From assembly GCA_963971405.1 (NCBI GenBank), contig OZ020490.1, positions 27,491,464 to 27,555,463 on the forward strand: 64,000 nt of DNA. Direction: 5' to 3'. The DNA comes from Psococerastis gibbosa (Eukaryota > Arthropoda > Insecta > Psocodea > Psocidae). The notes under the pieces were generated by a model. The model was given only the letters and a program-made list of their open reading frames with translations, ran no database searches and was not told the origin of the DNA. A program made the position numbers and the translations under genes. Of the stretch, positions 1 to 10,209 are shown piece after piece (position 1 is the first letter of the stretch; each line of letters opens with the position of its first letter).

Positions 1-3000
1 GTATAACCCTGGCAGGTAGATGCGGCAACCTATGGGATAACCACCCCATAAACCATATATCGTCGTGTTCGGGATAAAATCCCGCGTCTAGCGACACCCA
101 TCTCGACCCCAACAAAAGTCAAAAAATTTGCGCAAAAAAAAAAAAAAAAAACGTAAAATTGCCTCTTTAAATTGTATAACCCTGGCAGCTAGATGCGGCT
201 TGAAAAACTAGTGGGAGATCAGGTATCGCGCATTGTGTATCGATCATTGTGTGGCGTCAGAGTCGGAACAAGGATATTCAAAAAAACGGGAAAAATTGCC
301 GAATTTGACCAGTGAGAACCGGGATTTCGCATTTTTCTTGTCGCCCACATAAAATCCCACGTCTGAGCGAAAAAAGTCGACTAACCATCGAGAGAATTTC
401 TTATAATTGTATGAAATGTAAAAAATCCTATGTATAAGGGATAGGGCGCGTTTTTCAAATGCGTCTAGAACGCATACCCCATCGAATCCGTATGGTCATC
501 AATGACAACTATTGGTCAGGACCGCAACTGGAATCGAAAAAACCGCATCAGAAAGAAATCTACCGGTGACCCCACCCCCTTAACGGTTGCAACATACCTT
601 GAAAACCGACTTTGCAACGCCCTCAAATCGGACGGTATCAAACGAATCAGAGTAAAAACCGGGCGAATCGGCTCGAAATCACCTCCTCTTTCATTCATCA
701 TTTTGACCAAAATCTCCCATAAGAATGCATGGGTGATGACGTCACAGGCCCCGAGCCCCCGAAATCCTTCAAACAGGCACTGATCCCGGGCTAGCCGGCA
801 ACCTATGGGAAAAACACCCCATAAACCATATATCATCGTGTTCGGGATGAAATCCCGCGTCTAGCGACACCCATCTCGACACCAAAAAAAGTCAAAAAAA
901 TGGGCGCAAAAAAAAAAAAAAAAAAAAAACGAAAAATTGCCTCTTAAAATTGTATTACCCTGGCAGCTAGATGCGGCTTGAAAAACTACTGGGAAATCAT
1001 GTGCCGCGCATTGTGTACCGATGAATGCAGGGCGTCAGGGTCGGAACAAGCATATTCAAAAAAACAGGAAAAATTGCCGAATTTGACCATTTCGCATTTT
1101 TCTTGTCGCCCACATTAAACCCCACGCCTGAGTGAAAAAAGTCGACTAACCATCGAGAGAATTTCTTAAAATTGTATGAAATGTAAAAAATCCTATGTAT
1201 AAGGGATAGGGAACGTTTTTCAAATGCGTCTAGAACGCAAACCCCATCGAATCCGTATGGTCATCAATGACAACTATTGGTCAGGACCGCAATTGGAATC
1301 GAAAAAACTGCATCAGAAAGAAATCTACCGGTGACCCCACCCCCCTAACGTGTGCTCCTATCCCTGAAAACGAACTTTGAAACGCCCTCAAATCGGACGG
1401 TATCCAACGCATCCGAGTAAAAACCGGGCGAATCGGCTCGAAATCACCTCCTCTTTCCAACCATGGCCCATTCATGGCCATCGGATGATTTTGACCAAAA
1501 TCTCCCATAAGAATGCATGGGCGATGACGTCACAGGCCCCGAGCCCCCGAAATCCTTCAAATAGGCACTGATCCCGGGCTAGCCGGCAACCTATGGGAAA
1601 ACCACCCCATAAACCATATATCGTCGTGTTCGGGATGAAATCCCGCGTCTAGCGACACCCATCTCGACCCCAAAAAAAGTCAAAAAATTTGTGCAAAAAA
1701 AAAAAAAAAAAAAAACGAAAAATTGCCTCTTAAAATTGTATAACCCTGGCAGGTAGATGCGGCAACCTATGGGAAAACCACCCCATAAACCATATATCGT
1801 CGTGTTCGGGATAAAATCCCGCGTCTAGCGACACCCATCTCGACCCCAACAAAAGTCAAAAAATTTGCGCAAAAAAAAAAAAAAAAAAACGTAAAATTGC
1901 CTCTTTAAATTGTATAACCCTGGCAGCTAGATGCGGCTTGAAAAACTAGTGGGAGATCAGGTATCGCGCATTGTGTACCGATGAATGCAGGGCGTCAGGG
2001 TCGGAACAAGCATATTCAAAAAAACAGGAAAAATTGCCGAATTTGACCAGTGAGAACCGGGATTTCGCATTTTTCTTGTCGCCCACATTAAACCCCACGC
2101 CTGAGTGAAAAAAGTCGACTAACCATCGAGAGAATTTCTTAAAATTGTATGAAATGTAAAAAATCCTATGTATAAGGGATAGGGAACGTTTTTCAAATGC
2201 GTCTAGAACGCAAACCCCATCGAATCCGTATGGTCATCAATGACAACTATTGGTCAGGACCGCAATTGGAATCGAAAAAACTGCATCAGAAAGAAATCTA
2301 CCGGTGACCCCACCCCCCTAACGTGTGCTCCTATCCCTGAAAACGAACTTTGAAACGCCCTCAAATCGGACGGTATCCAACGCATCCGAGTAAAAATCAG
2401 GCGAATCGGCTCGAAATCACCTCCTCTTTCCAACCATGTCCCATTCATGGCCATCGGATCATTTTGACCAAAATCTCCCATAAGAATGCATGGGCGATGA
2501 CGTCACAGGCCCCGAGCCCCCGAAATCCTTCAAATAGGCACTGATCCCGGGCTACCCGGCAACCTATGGGAAAACCACCCCATAAACCATATATCGTCGT
2601 GTTCGGGATGAAATCCCGCGTCTAGCGACACCCATCTCGACCCCAAAAAAGTCAAAAAATTTGCGCAAAAAAAAAAAAAAAAAAACGTAAAATTGCCTCT
2701 TTAAATTGTATAACCCTGGCAGCTAGATGCGGCTTGAAAAACTAGTGGGAGATCAGGTATCGCGCATTGTGTATCGATCATTGTGTGGCGTCAGGGTCGG
2801 AACAAGGATATTCAAAAAAACGGGAAAAATTGCCGAATTTGACCAGTGAGAACCGGGATTTCGCATTTTTCTTGTAGCCCACATAAAATCCCACGTCTGA
2901 GCGAATAAAGTCGACTAACCATCGAGAGAATTTCTTAAAATTGTATGAAATGTAAAAAATCCTATGTATAAGGGATAGGGAGCGTTTTTCAAATGCGTCT

Positions 3001-5520
3001 AGAACGCAAACCCCATCGAATCCGTATGGTCATCAATGACAACTATTGGTCAGGACCGCAACTGGAATCGAAAAAACCGCATCAGAAAGAAATCTACCGG
3101 TGACCCCACCCCCTTAACGTGTGCAACATACCTTGAAAACCGACTTTGCAACGCCCTCAAATCGGACGGTATCCAACGCATCCGATTAAAAACCGGGCGA
3201 ATCGGCTCGAAATCACCTCCTCTTTCCAACCATGTCCCATTCACGGCCATCGGATCATTTTGACCAAAATCTCCCATAAGAATGCATGGGCGATGACGTC
3301 ACAGGCCCCGAGCACCCGAAATGCTTCAAATAGGCACTGATCCCGGGCTAGCCGGCAACCTATGGGAAAACCACCCCATAAACCATATATCGTCGTGTTC
3401 GGGATGAAATCCCGCGTCTAGCGACACCCATCTCGACCCCAAAAAAAGTCAAAAAAATGGGCGCAAAAAAAAAAAAAAAAAAAAAACGAAAAATTGCCTC
3501 TTAAAATTGTATAACCCTGGCAGCTAGATGCGGCTTGAAAAACTAGTGGGAGATCAGGTATCGCGCATTGTGTATCGATCATTGTGTGGCGTCAGGGTCG
3601 GAACAAGGATATTAAAAAAACGGGAAAAATTGCCGAATTTGACCAGTGAGAACCGGGATTTCGCATTTTTCTTGTAGCCCACATAAAATCCCACGTCTGA
3701 GCGAAGAAAGTCGACTAACCATCGAGAGAATTTCTTAGAATTGTATGAAATGTAAAAAATCCTATGTATAAGGGATAGGGCGCGTTTTTCAAATGCGTCT
3801 AGAACGCAAACCCCATCGAATCCATATGGTCATCAATGACAACTATTGGTCAGGACCGCAACTGGAATCGAAAAAACCGCATCAGAAAGAAATCTACCGG
3901 TGACCCCACCCCCTTAACGTGTGCAACATACCTTGAAAACCGACTTTGCAACGCCCTCAAATCGGACGGTATCCAACGCATCCGAGTAAAAACCGGGCGA
4001 ATCGGCTCGAAATCACCTCCTCTTTCCAACCATGTCCCATTCACGGCCATCGGATCATTTTGACCAAAATCTTCCATAAGAATGCATGGGCGATGACGTC
4101 ACAGGCCCCGAGCACCCGAAATGCTTCAAATAGGCACTGATCCCGGGCTAGCCGGCAACCTATGGGAAAACCACCCCATAAACCATATATCGTCGTGTTC
4201 GGGATGAAATCCCGCGTCTAGCGACACCCATCTCGACCCCAAAAAAAGTCAAAAAATTTGTGCAAAAAAAAAAAAAAAAAAAAAAAACGAAAAATTGCCT
4301 CTTAAAATTGTATAACCCTGGCAGCTAGATGCGGCTTGAAAAACTAGTGGGAGATCAGGTATCGCGCATTGTGTATCGATCATTGTGTGGCGTCAGGGTC
4401 GGAGCAAGGATATTCAAAAAAACGGGAAAAATTGCCGAATTTGACCAGTGAGAACCGGGATTTCGCATTTTTCTTGTAGCCCACATAAAATCCAACGTCT
4501 GAGCGAAAAAAGTCGACTAACCATCGAGAGAATTTCTTAAAATTGTATGAAATGTAAAAAATCCTATGTATAAGGGATAGGGAGCGTTTTTCAAATGCGT
4601 CTAGAACGCAAACCCCATCGAATCCGTATGGTCATCAATGACAACTATTGGTCAGGACCGCAACTGGAATCGAAAAAACCGCATCAGAAAGAAATCTACC
4701 GGTGACCCCACCCCCTTAACGTGTGCAACATACCTTGAAAACCGACATTGCAACGCCCTCAAATCGGACGGTATCCAACGCATCCGAGTAAAAACCGGGC
4801 GAATCGGCTCGAAATCACCTCCTCTTTCCAACCATGTCCCATTCACGGCCATCGGATCATTTTGACCAAAATCTCCCATAAGAATGCATGGGCGATGACG
4901 TCACAGGCCCCGAGCACCCGAAATGCTTCAAATAGGCACTGATCCCGGGCTAGCCGGCAACCTATGGGAAAACCACCCCATAAACCATATATCGTCGTGT
5001 TCGGGATGAAATCCCGCGTCTAGCGACACCCATCTCGACCCCAAAAAAAGTCAAAAAAATGGGCGCAAAAAAAAAAAAAAAAAAAAACGAAAAATTGCCT
5101 CTTAAAATTGTATAACCCTGGCAGCTAGATGCGGCTTGAAAAACTAGTGGGAGATCAGGTATCGCGCATTGTGTATCGATCATTGTGTGGCGTCAGGGTC
5201 GGAACAAGGATATTAAAAAAAACGGGAAAAATTGCCGAATTTGACCAGTGAGAACCGGGATTTCGCATTTTTCTTGTAGCCCATATAAAATCCCACGTCT
5301 GAGCGAAAAAAGTCGACTAACCATCGAGAGAATTTCTTAAAATTGTATGAAATGTAAAAAATCCTATGTATAAGGGATAGGGAGCGTTTTTCAAATGCGT
5401 CTAGAACGCAAACCCCATCGAATCCGTATGGTCATCAATGACAACTATTGGTCAGGACCGCAACTGGAATCGAAAAAACCGCATCAGAAAGAAATCTACC
5501 GGTGACCCCACCCCCTTAAC
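1..5520. repeat. Satellite array A, about 800 bp monomer, direct tandem
   Basis: The same block recurs in direct orientation. The anchor CCGGCAACCTATGGG falls near 794, 1582, 2556, 3354, 4154 and 4956, giving spacings of about 788, 974, 798, 800 and 802. Each monomer carries an A-tract of about 18-27 bases, a TGACGTCA octamer, and an invariant stretch ending CTACCGGTGACCCCACCCCC. The 974 bp unit is longer because about 170 bp around 1749-1920 is a second partial copy of the A-tract segment. Short open frames on both strands repeat with the monomer and have no recognisable protein similarity, so I treat the array as non-coding. It ends at 5520, where it passes directly into telomeric repeats. 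The left end runs off the window. Confidence 0.93.
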
Positions 5521-5640
5521 CTAACCTAACCTAACCTAACCTAACCTAACCTAACCTAACCTAACCTAACCTAACCTAACCTAACCTAACCTAACCTAAC
5601 CTAACCTAACCTAACCTAACCTAACCTAACCTAACCTAAC
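5521..5640. repeat. Telomeric repeat tract 1, (CCTAA)n
   Basis: About 24 perfect CCTAA units on the + strand (TTAGG on the minus strand), the canonical insect telomere repeat. The left side joins satellite array A through CCCCTTAAC, which overlaps the repeat phase. The right side stops at the poly(T) of retrotransposon copy 1, in the sequence CTAAC followed by T19. Confidence 0.97.
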
Positions 5641-5659
5641 TTTTTTTTTTTTTTTTTTT

Positions 5660-6022
5660 GTTAAGGAGGTCGAGAAAATCCATCATGGATTCCCCCGCCC
5701 AGTATCCAAAGATAATGGCGGAGGATATGTGAGACTCTTACTCACTAAAAACTCATGACCCCCGCTTCTCTCCTCCCCCTTACGCCTGGAACCGCCGTTA
5801 GGCATTACTTCAGACGCAAGAGATCATTGGAGTACAAGACACACAACCGCTGAGTCCTCCAATGCCGGGGTCATCAAAGCAGCAATACTTGCCACCCCCA
5901 CATTAGAGGACACAGTAGCACACAAGTTACAAACAAAAAAAGAGAGAACCAAAATACACAATATCACAAGACATACCAACTACACATCCTAAAAATACAA
6001 AATACACTAGTCAACTACTAAC

Positions 6023-6061
<39 letters not shown>

Positions 6062-6112
6062 GAAAACATATATAACAGACAAATATCACCTAACTTAACA
6101 CTTAACACTTCA
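5660..6112 (-). other. 3' UTR of telomeric retrotransposon copy 1
   Basis: The stretch between the ORF2 stop and the terminal poly(A). The terminal 190 bases or so (5660-5850) are nearly identical to the 3' ends of copies 2 and 3 (12625-12815 and about 15610-15800), so this is the shared tail that a reverse transcriptase could recognise. The remainder is unique to copy 1 and contains a second A-tract (about 30 T on the + strand, 6026-6055) some 370 bases upstream of the real tail. Confidence 0.85.
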
Positions 6113-9100
6113 CTACGGAGCCGGCTGGACTGGGTCCCGCTGCCTTTGCCTCTCCGCCTCCTCCTTCCGCGAAAGAACAACCTCGCAGAAAGACACAAAA
6201 GCGTCCCAGCACCGAATATCCAACACCATGTACCTGATGACGTCCTCCGGGGAGAAATTACCTAAAGCCGTCACCAACACCGCCCTCTCTGGAGCCCATG
6301 CCGGGCATGCCATCAAGGTGTGCTCCGCGGTATCGTCTCCGGCTCCACAATGATGACACACTGGGGCGTCTGCTCGACGGATGCGGTGAAGGAACGACTC
6401 GAAACACCCGTGGCCCGTCAGCATCTGCGTAAGGCGGTAACTTGACCTCCCCCTAGGCCGCTCCACCCACTCTGCAACGTCGGGAATCAAGCGCTTCGTC
6501 CAGGCGCCCTGATCCCTGGGCTCGACCGTGTCCCACCGCTGCTGCCAGAGTAAAAGCATGGTACTTTTGGCCATGGCCTTGGCCGTGGATCTGTCCGAGC
6601 CCCGCGCAACCCTTGCACCGACCTCCATAAGTGCCCGCACCTTTAGGTCGATAGGAGGAACCCCTGCTATGACCGCCGCTGCTGCACCTGACACCGTCCT
6701 GAATCCAGAGATGCACCTTAGGGCACAACGCCTCAGCACCCGCTGCAGCAAGTTCACGTTGCGTTTAACGCCCAGCTTGAGTGCCCAGACTGGATAGGCG
6801 TAAACCATCACTGAGGAAACCACGCCCATGAGGAGCCTCCGACGCTCCTCCTTGGGTCCCCCAAGATTGGGCATCAGCCTTCCGAGAGCCGAGGCTATCG
6901 CTTCTGACTTTTCTGAAACACGGAGGAAGTGCCTTCCAAAAGTCAGACCCGAGTCTATCGTGACACCCAGATAATTGAATGATGCGGAGAAAGGAACATC
7001 AACCCCCTTGACGCACACACGCGGGAGGATCGGACGTCTGCGGCTCAGCCGAAAAAACACTGCCTCTGTTTTTTCCGCAGCAAGCTGGAGTTGATGGGCG
7101 TCCAGCCATGCCTCAATGCTCCGCATCGCGACCCTGAAGGTATCCTCAAGGCCCCGAACAGTAGCTCCCCGAGCGACTACCAGAATATCATCCGCGTAGC
7201 AAACCAGTGACACTCCAGGGGGCAGCACCATCATCAATAAGGAGTTATAGAAGATATTCCACAACAGCGGCCCAAGCACAGATCCCTGCGGGACTCCACG
7301 GCTCACAAACCACCGATGGACGTCATTGGCCGACTCAGCCTCAAGCCATCTTTCCTTTAAGTACCCCGCTACAATCGCGACCAGGTAGCCGGGTATGCCC
7401 AGAGCCACGAGAGAATCAATGATGTCAGGCCACATCACACTATTAAAGGCATTACGGACGTCGAGCCCAACCGCAAGGGCCAACTCTCCGGCATCCTTGG
7501 CACTGCGCACTATACTCAATAGAGCCTGAATGGCTTGGGTGGTGGACCTTCCCTTCCGGAAACCATATTGGCAGCCCGCTAGCCCCCCATGTTGCTCCAA
7601 AAAGTCCGTGATCCTGCGGGCTACCACGCGCTCAAAAATTTTGCTCTCGGAGTCCAGGAGGCAAATTGGCCGAAATGATGACGGACCATCGTCTGGCCGC
7701 CCCTTCTTCCTAAGTAGAATGAGGCGCGCGCCCTTCCACTGTCGAGGGAAGATACCCTCTGAAAGGCACTCCGTGAAAAGCCTAGGAAGAACCTCGCGGT
7801 CCCACGTGTGCACTAGGCGCCAAATACGCTGCGGAACACCATTAGGCCCGGGCGCAGTCTTGCCGGATCGACCAAAGCACCCATCCACCTCCGCACTAGT
7901 GACAGGGTCCACATGGAAGGGCTGGGTACGGCCAGGACCTTGAACAAGGGTGGGCCCATTCGGAAAAAGATGTAACACCATGTCATTAAGAACAGCTGAT
8001 TCCATAGTGGAGGTAGCCGCCGGACCCTGCAGTTTCTTCATCACCAGCTTGTAAGGTCTCCCCCATGGGTCGTCATCAACTGCCTGACACATCTCCCTCC
8101 AGCACCGGGCTTTGCCGTCCTTAATGGCATGTCGAAGGACTCTTCTCGCCCCTCGTAAAGCGTCAAAAGCCGCTCGCACTACCTGTGGGGGGTGCCCTCT
8201 ACTCTGCAGCCTCGAGGCGGCTCTGCGATGTTGCACACAGATCCTGCGCAGATTGGCGATTTCTGGTGTCCACCAGTAAGCCGGCCTCCTGTTGGTAGGG
8301 ACATTTCCGCGCGGACGGAGAACTGCATCACACGTGTCCGTCACAAGGTTCACAACCGCCGTGACTTTCTCCTCAACACTTGCCAGCTCCGCTAAGGGGG
8401 TCCGGCCAATGTTGAGGGCCTCATACGCTGCCTTCCAGGCTTCCGTGTCCAGGTCTCCAGTAACCCATCCACGGCGACTATGCATACCCATGGGTCGATG
8501 CAGCTGTGACTGCACCTCAAACACGATGTAATTGTGGTCGCTGCCGCTTTCCTGCTCGGCGAGGACACGCCACGTAGCACATGCCCTGCCCGCGATACAC
8601 GGGGATACCCATGTCAGGTCCACGATGGACCCAATGTTCCGGCGTTGAAAAGTAAACGCATTGCCGGAGTTACAGAGGCGGAGACCTACCTGCTCCATCA
8701 TGTCCTCGAGCAGTCTCCCCCTCTGATTGGAGACGCCGGCGTTCCATGCCACTGACTTGGCATTGAAGTCCCCACACACAATCACTGGAGAGCCGAGACA
8801 CCGAGCAATCGCGTCTCTCAGGGAGTCAAGGAACCGTTCATACACCCTGATCGTGCAGTTTGGCGAAATGTAGCAGCTGAATACGGAAACTCCATCGCAG
8901 CTTATGGCAACAAAGCCCACTCCCCGCACCACGTTGCTGACCGCATGTCTGGACATCACACCTATAGCTGCTAACGCAGATGCATCCGCGAACCAACCAT
9001 GCCTGTCACCGACCGACAGGTATTCGGAGGCGCACACAATGTCCACTGCCAGCTCCCCAGATGAGTGCAGTAGAAGATCCTCCGCACCACGACAGTGATT

Positions 9101-9124
9101 CAAATTAATTTGGAGAATCCTCAT
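6113..9124 (-). CDS. ORF2: APE endonuclease / reverse transcriptase of telomeric retrotransposon
   Basis: A 1003-residue polyprotein. The N-terminal APE-type endonuclease shows NLNHC (7-11), catalytic Glu34 in SEY, GDFNA (118-122) and SDH (195-197). The RT domain carries PQGSVLGP and YADD (643-646), and near residue 920-940 there is a Cys-His motif (CHHC..EH..C) typical of R1-clade C-termini. There is no RNase H domain. In this family the endonuclease nicks the TTAGG/CCTAA target and the RT primes on the nick. The ATG overlaps the ORF1 stop as ATGA (9121-9124), which suggests ORF2 is translated by termination-reinitiation, as reported for SART1. No stops or frameshifts are visible; activity is inferred. 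Confidence 0.93.
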   Translation of the reverse strand: MRILQINLNHCRGAEDLLLHSSGELAVDIVCASEYLSVGDRHGWFADASALAAIGVMSRHAVSNVVRGVGFVAISCDGVSVFSCYISPNCTIRVYERFLDSLRDAIARCLGSPVIVCGDFNAKSVAWNAGVSNQRGRLLEDMMEQVGLRLCNSGNAFTFQRRNIGSIVDLTWVSPCIAGRACATWRVLAEQESGSDHNYIVFEVQSQLHRPMGMHSRRGWVTGDLDTEAWKAAYEALNIGRTPLAELASVEEKVTAVVNLVTDTCDAVLRPRGNVPTNRRPAYWWTPEIANLRRICVQHRRAASRLQSRGHPPQVVRAAFDALRGARRVLRHAIKDGKARCWREMCQAVDDDPWGRPYKLVMKKLQGPAATSTMESAVLNDMVLHLFPNGPTLVQGPGRTQPFHVDPVTSAEVDGCFGRSGKTAPGPNGVPQRIWRLVHTWDREVLPRLFTECLSEGIFPRQWKGARLILLRKKGRPDDGPSSFRPICLLDSESKIFERVVARRITDFLEQHGGLAGCQYGFRKGRSTTQAIQALLSIVRSAKDAGELALAVGLDVRNAFNSVMWPDIIDSLVALGIPGYLVAIVAGYLKERWLEAESANDVHRWFVSRGVPQGSVLGPLLWNIFYNSLLMMVLPPGVSLVCYADDILVVARGATVRGLEDTFRVAMRSIEAWLDAHQLQLAAEKTEAVFFRLSRRRPILPRVCVKGVDVPFSASFNYLGVTIDSGLTFGRHFLRVSEKSEAIASALGRLMPNLGGPKEERRRLLMGVVSSVMVYAYPVWALKLGVKRNVNLLQRVLRRCALRCISGFRTVSGAAAAVIAGVPPIDLKVRALMEVGARVARGSDRSTAKAMAKSTMLLLWQQRWDTVEPRDQGAWTKRLIPDVAEWVERPRGRSSYRLTQMLTGHGCFESFLHRIRRADAPVCHHCGAGDDTAEHTLMACPAWAPERAVLVTALGNFSPEDVIRYMVLDIRCWDAFVSFCEVVLSRKEEAERQRQRDPVQPAP

Positions 9125-10209
9125 CTGTGGGCTGCTCCTTCAAACACGTGTCCCGTGCTTCCAAGGCTCAACCTGGATGATGTACACTGGGCAACGTAGT
9201 GCCCCTTCTCACCGCACCGAAAGCACCCATTCATGAGCACCATAGGCTTTATTCGGCAAGTGAACCAACCGATCTTGATCCTTTTCTTGGTTTGGAGCAG
9301 CGTGTGTACCTGATGAACAGGTGCCTCAACGACCGCCTGCCACTTCATGGTCTTAATGGAGGAGCATTCCACCCCCAGCTCGGCAAGCGCCTGTCGGATA
9401 GCCACCTCCTCAACGAAGTCACTGTCCTTGACAATGAATTTCGCCATATTGTGGCTACTCCTCACTTTGAAGCCTTTCAGCAGAGGTGCCAGTTTCCTCC
9501 GAAAAATATCGGCCTTTCCGCTGCCTTCGACTTCCAGCACCAGATTGCCACTCTGTGCCTTTCGGCACCCTCGGATCGAGACGCCCACTTCCGAGAGGGC
9601 AAGAGCCTCCCTTGCCTTTTTAAGGGCCTCAGCATAGGTCCCTCCTGACTCACTCCTCTCGATGATCACAGCCTCATACCGATGGGCCTGTGCTGCGACT
9701 GACTCGGGCTTCTTTGCGCACATGGCCGCCCGCCTCCTCTCGCGGCGGTTGATTGGCTGAGTCCACCCTGGATCAGGTGGTCCTGTCGCCGAGGTCCCTG
9801 AAGTTGGAGTCCCTGGAATTGGAGTCCCTTGAACTGGGGCTGGGGTCCCAGCAACGGGAACCCGAGGAGCTGGAGCTGGGATCTCAGTGGTCCACCCTGG
9901 AACTGGTGGTTCTGCCACCGGGGTCCCTGTGACTGGGGTCCCTGAAATTGGAGGCCCGGGAGCTGGGGCCGGGGTCCCAGGAACTGGTGCCCCTGAAACT
10001 GTGATCCTTGAAACTGGGGTGCATGGATCCACCACCACTGCCACTCCCGACCCCTCAATTTTGGAGGCCACTCTGGACGCCTCCTCAATAAGGCCTCTAA
10101 GATCCCTGCGGATCTTATACTTTCCGCTCTTATTTGCGAGGCTGTGTAGCTTTCTGACCACCTGTAGCAGGCAGAACACCTCTTCCATATCCATCGTACG
10201 TCCAACCAT
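9121..10209 (-). CDS. ORF1: Gag-like RNA-binding protein of telomeric retrotransposon copy 1
   Basis: 362 residues. The N-terminal 60 residues are charged and helical; residues of about 65-150 are a low-complexity Pro/Gly/Thr region built from tandem GTPVP-type units; a basic patch (RRERRRAAM) follows, then a domain resembling R1-clade Gag, and a single CCHC knuckle CFRCGEKGHYVAQC (329-342). R1-type ORF1 proteins usually carry three CCHC knuckles, so a single one 20 residues from the C-terminus is unusual, and it is shared by all three copies here. In TRAS/SART elements this protein packages RNA and directs it to telomeres. The start is the first ATG after the G-tract of the 5' UTR. Confidence 0.9.
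   Translation of the reverse strand: MVGRTMDMEEVFCLLQVVRKLHSLANKSGKYKIRRDLRGLIEEASRVASKIEGSGVAVVVDPCTPVSRITVSGAPVPGTPAPAPGPPISGTPVTGTPVAEPPVPGWTTEIPAPAPRVPVAGTPAPVQGTPIPGTPTSGTSATGPPDPGWTQPINRRERRRAAMCAKKPESVAAQAHRYEAVIIERSESGGTYAEALKKAREALALSEVGVSIRGCRKAQSGNLVLEVEGSGKADIFRRKLAPLLKGFKVRSSHNMAKFIVKDSDFVEEVAIRQALAELGVECSSIKTMKWQAVVEAPVHQVHTLLQTKKRIKIGWFTCRIKPMVLMNGCFRCGEKGHYVAQCTSSRLSLGSTGHVFEGAAHR

Noticed and set aside
502-4942. Repeated 60-106 codon open frames on both strands of the satellite
   Set aside because: They recur with the monomer period, overlap on opposite strands, end at A-tracts and resemble no protein family. They follow from the satellite sequence.
1-5520. CRISPR-like or integron-like array
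   Set aside because: The repeat unit is 800 bp with no short repeat/spacer pattern, and the genome is eukaryotic.
9199-9648. 149-codon frame on the + strand opposite ORF1
   Set aside because: It is conserved only because ORF1 beneath it is conserved; no similarity and no start context.
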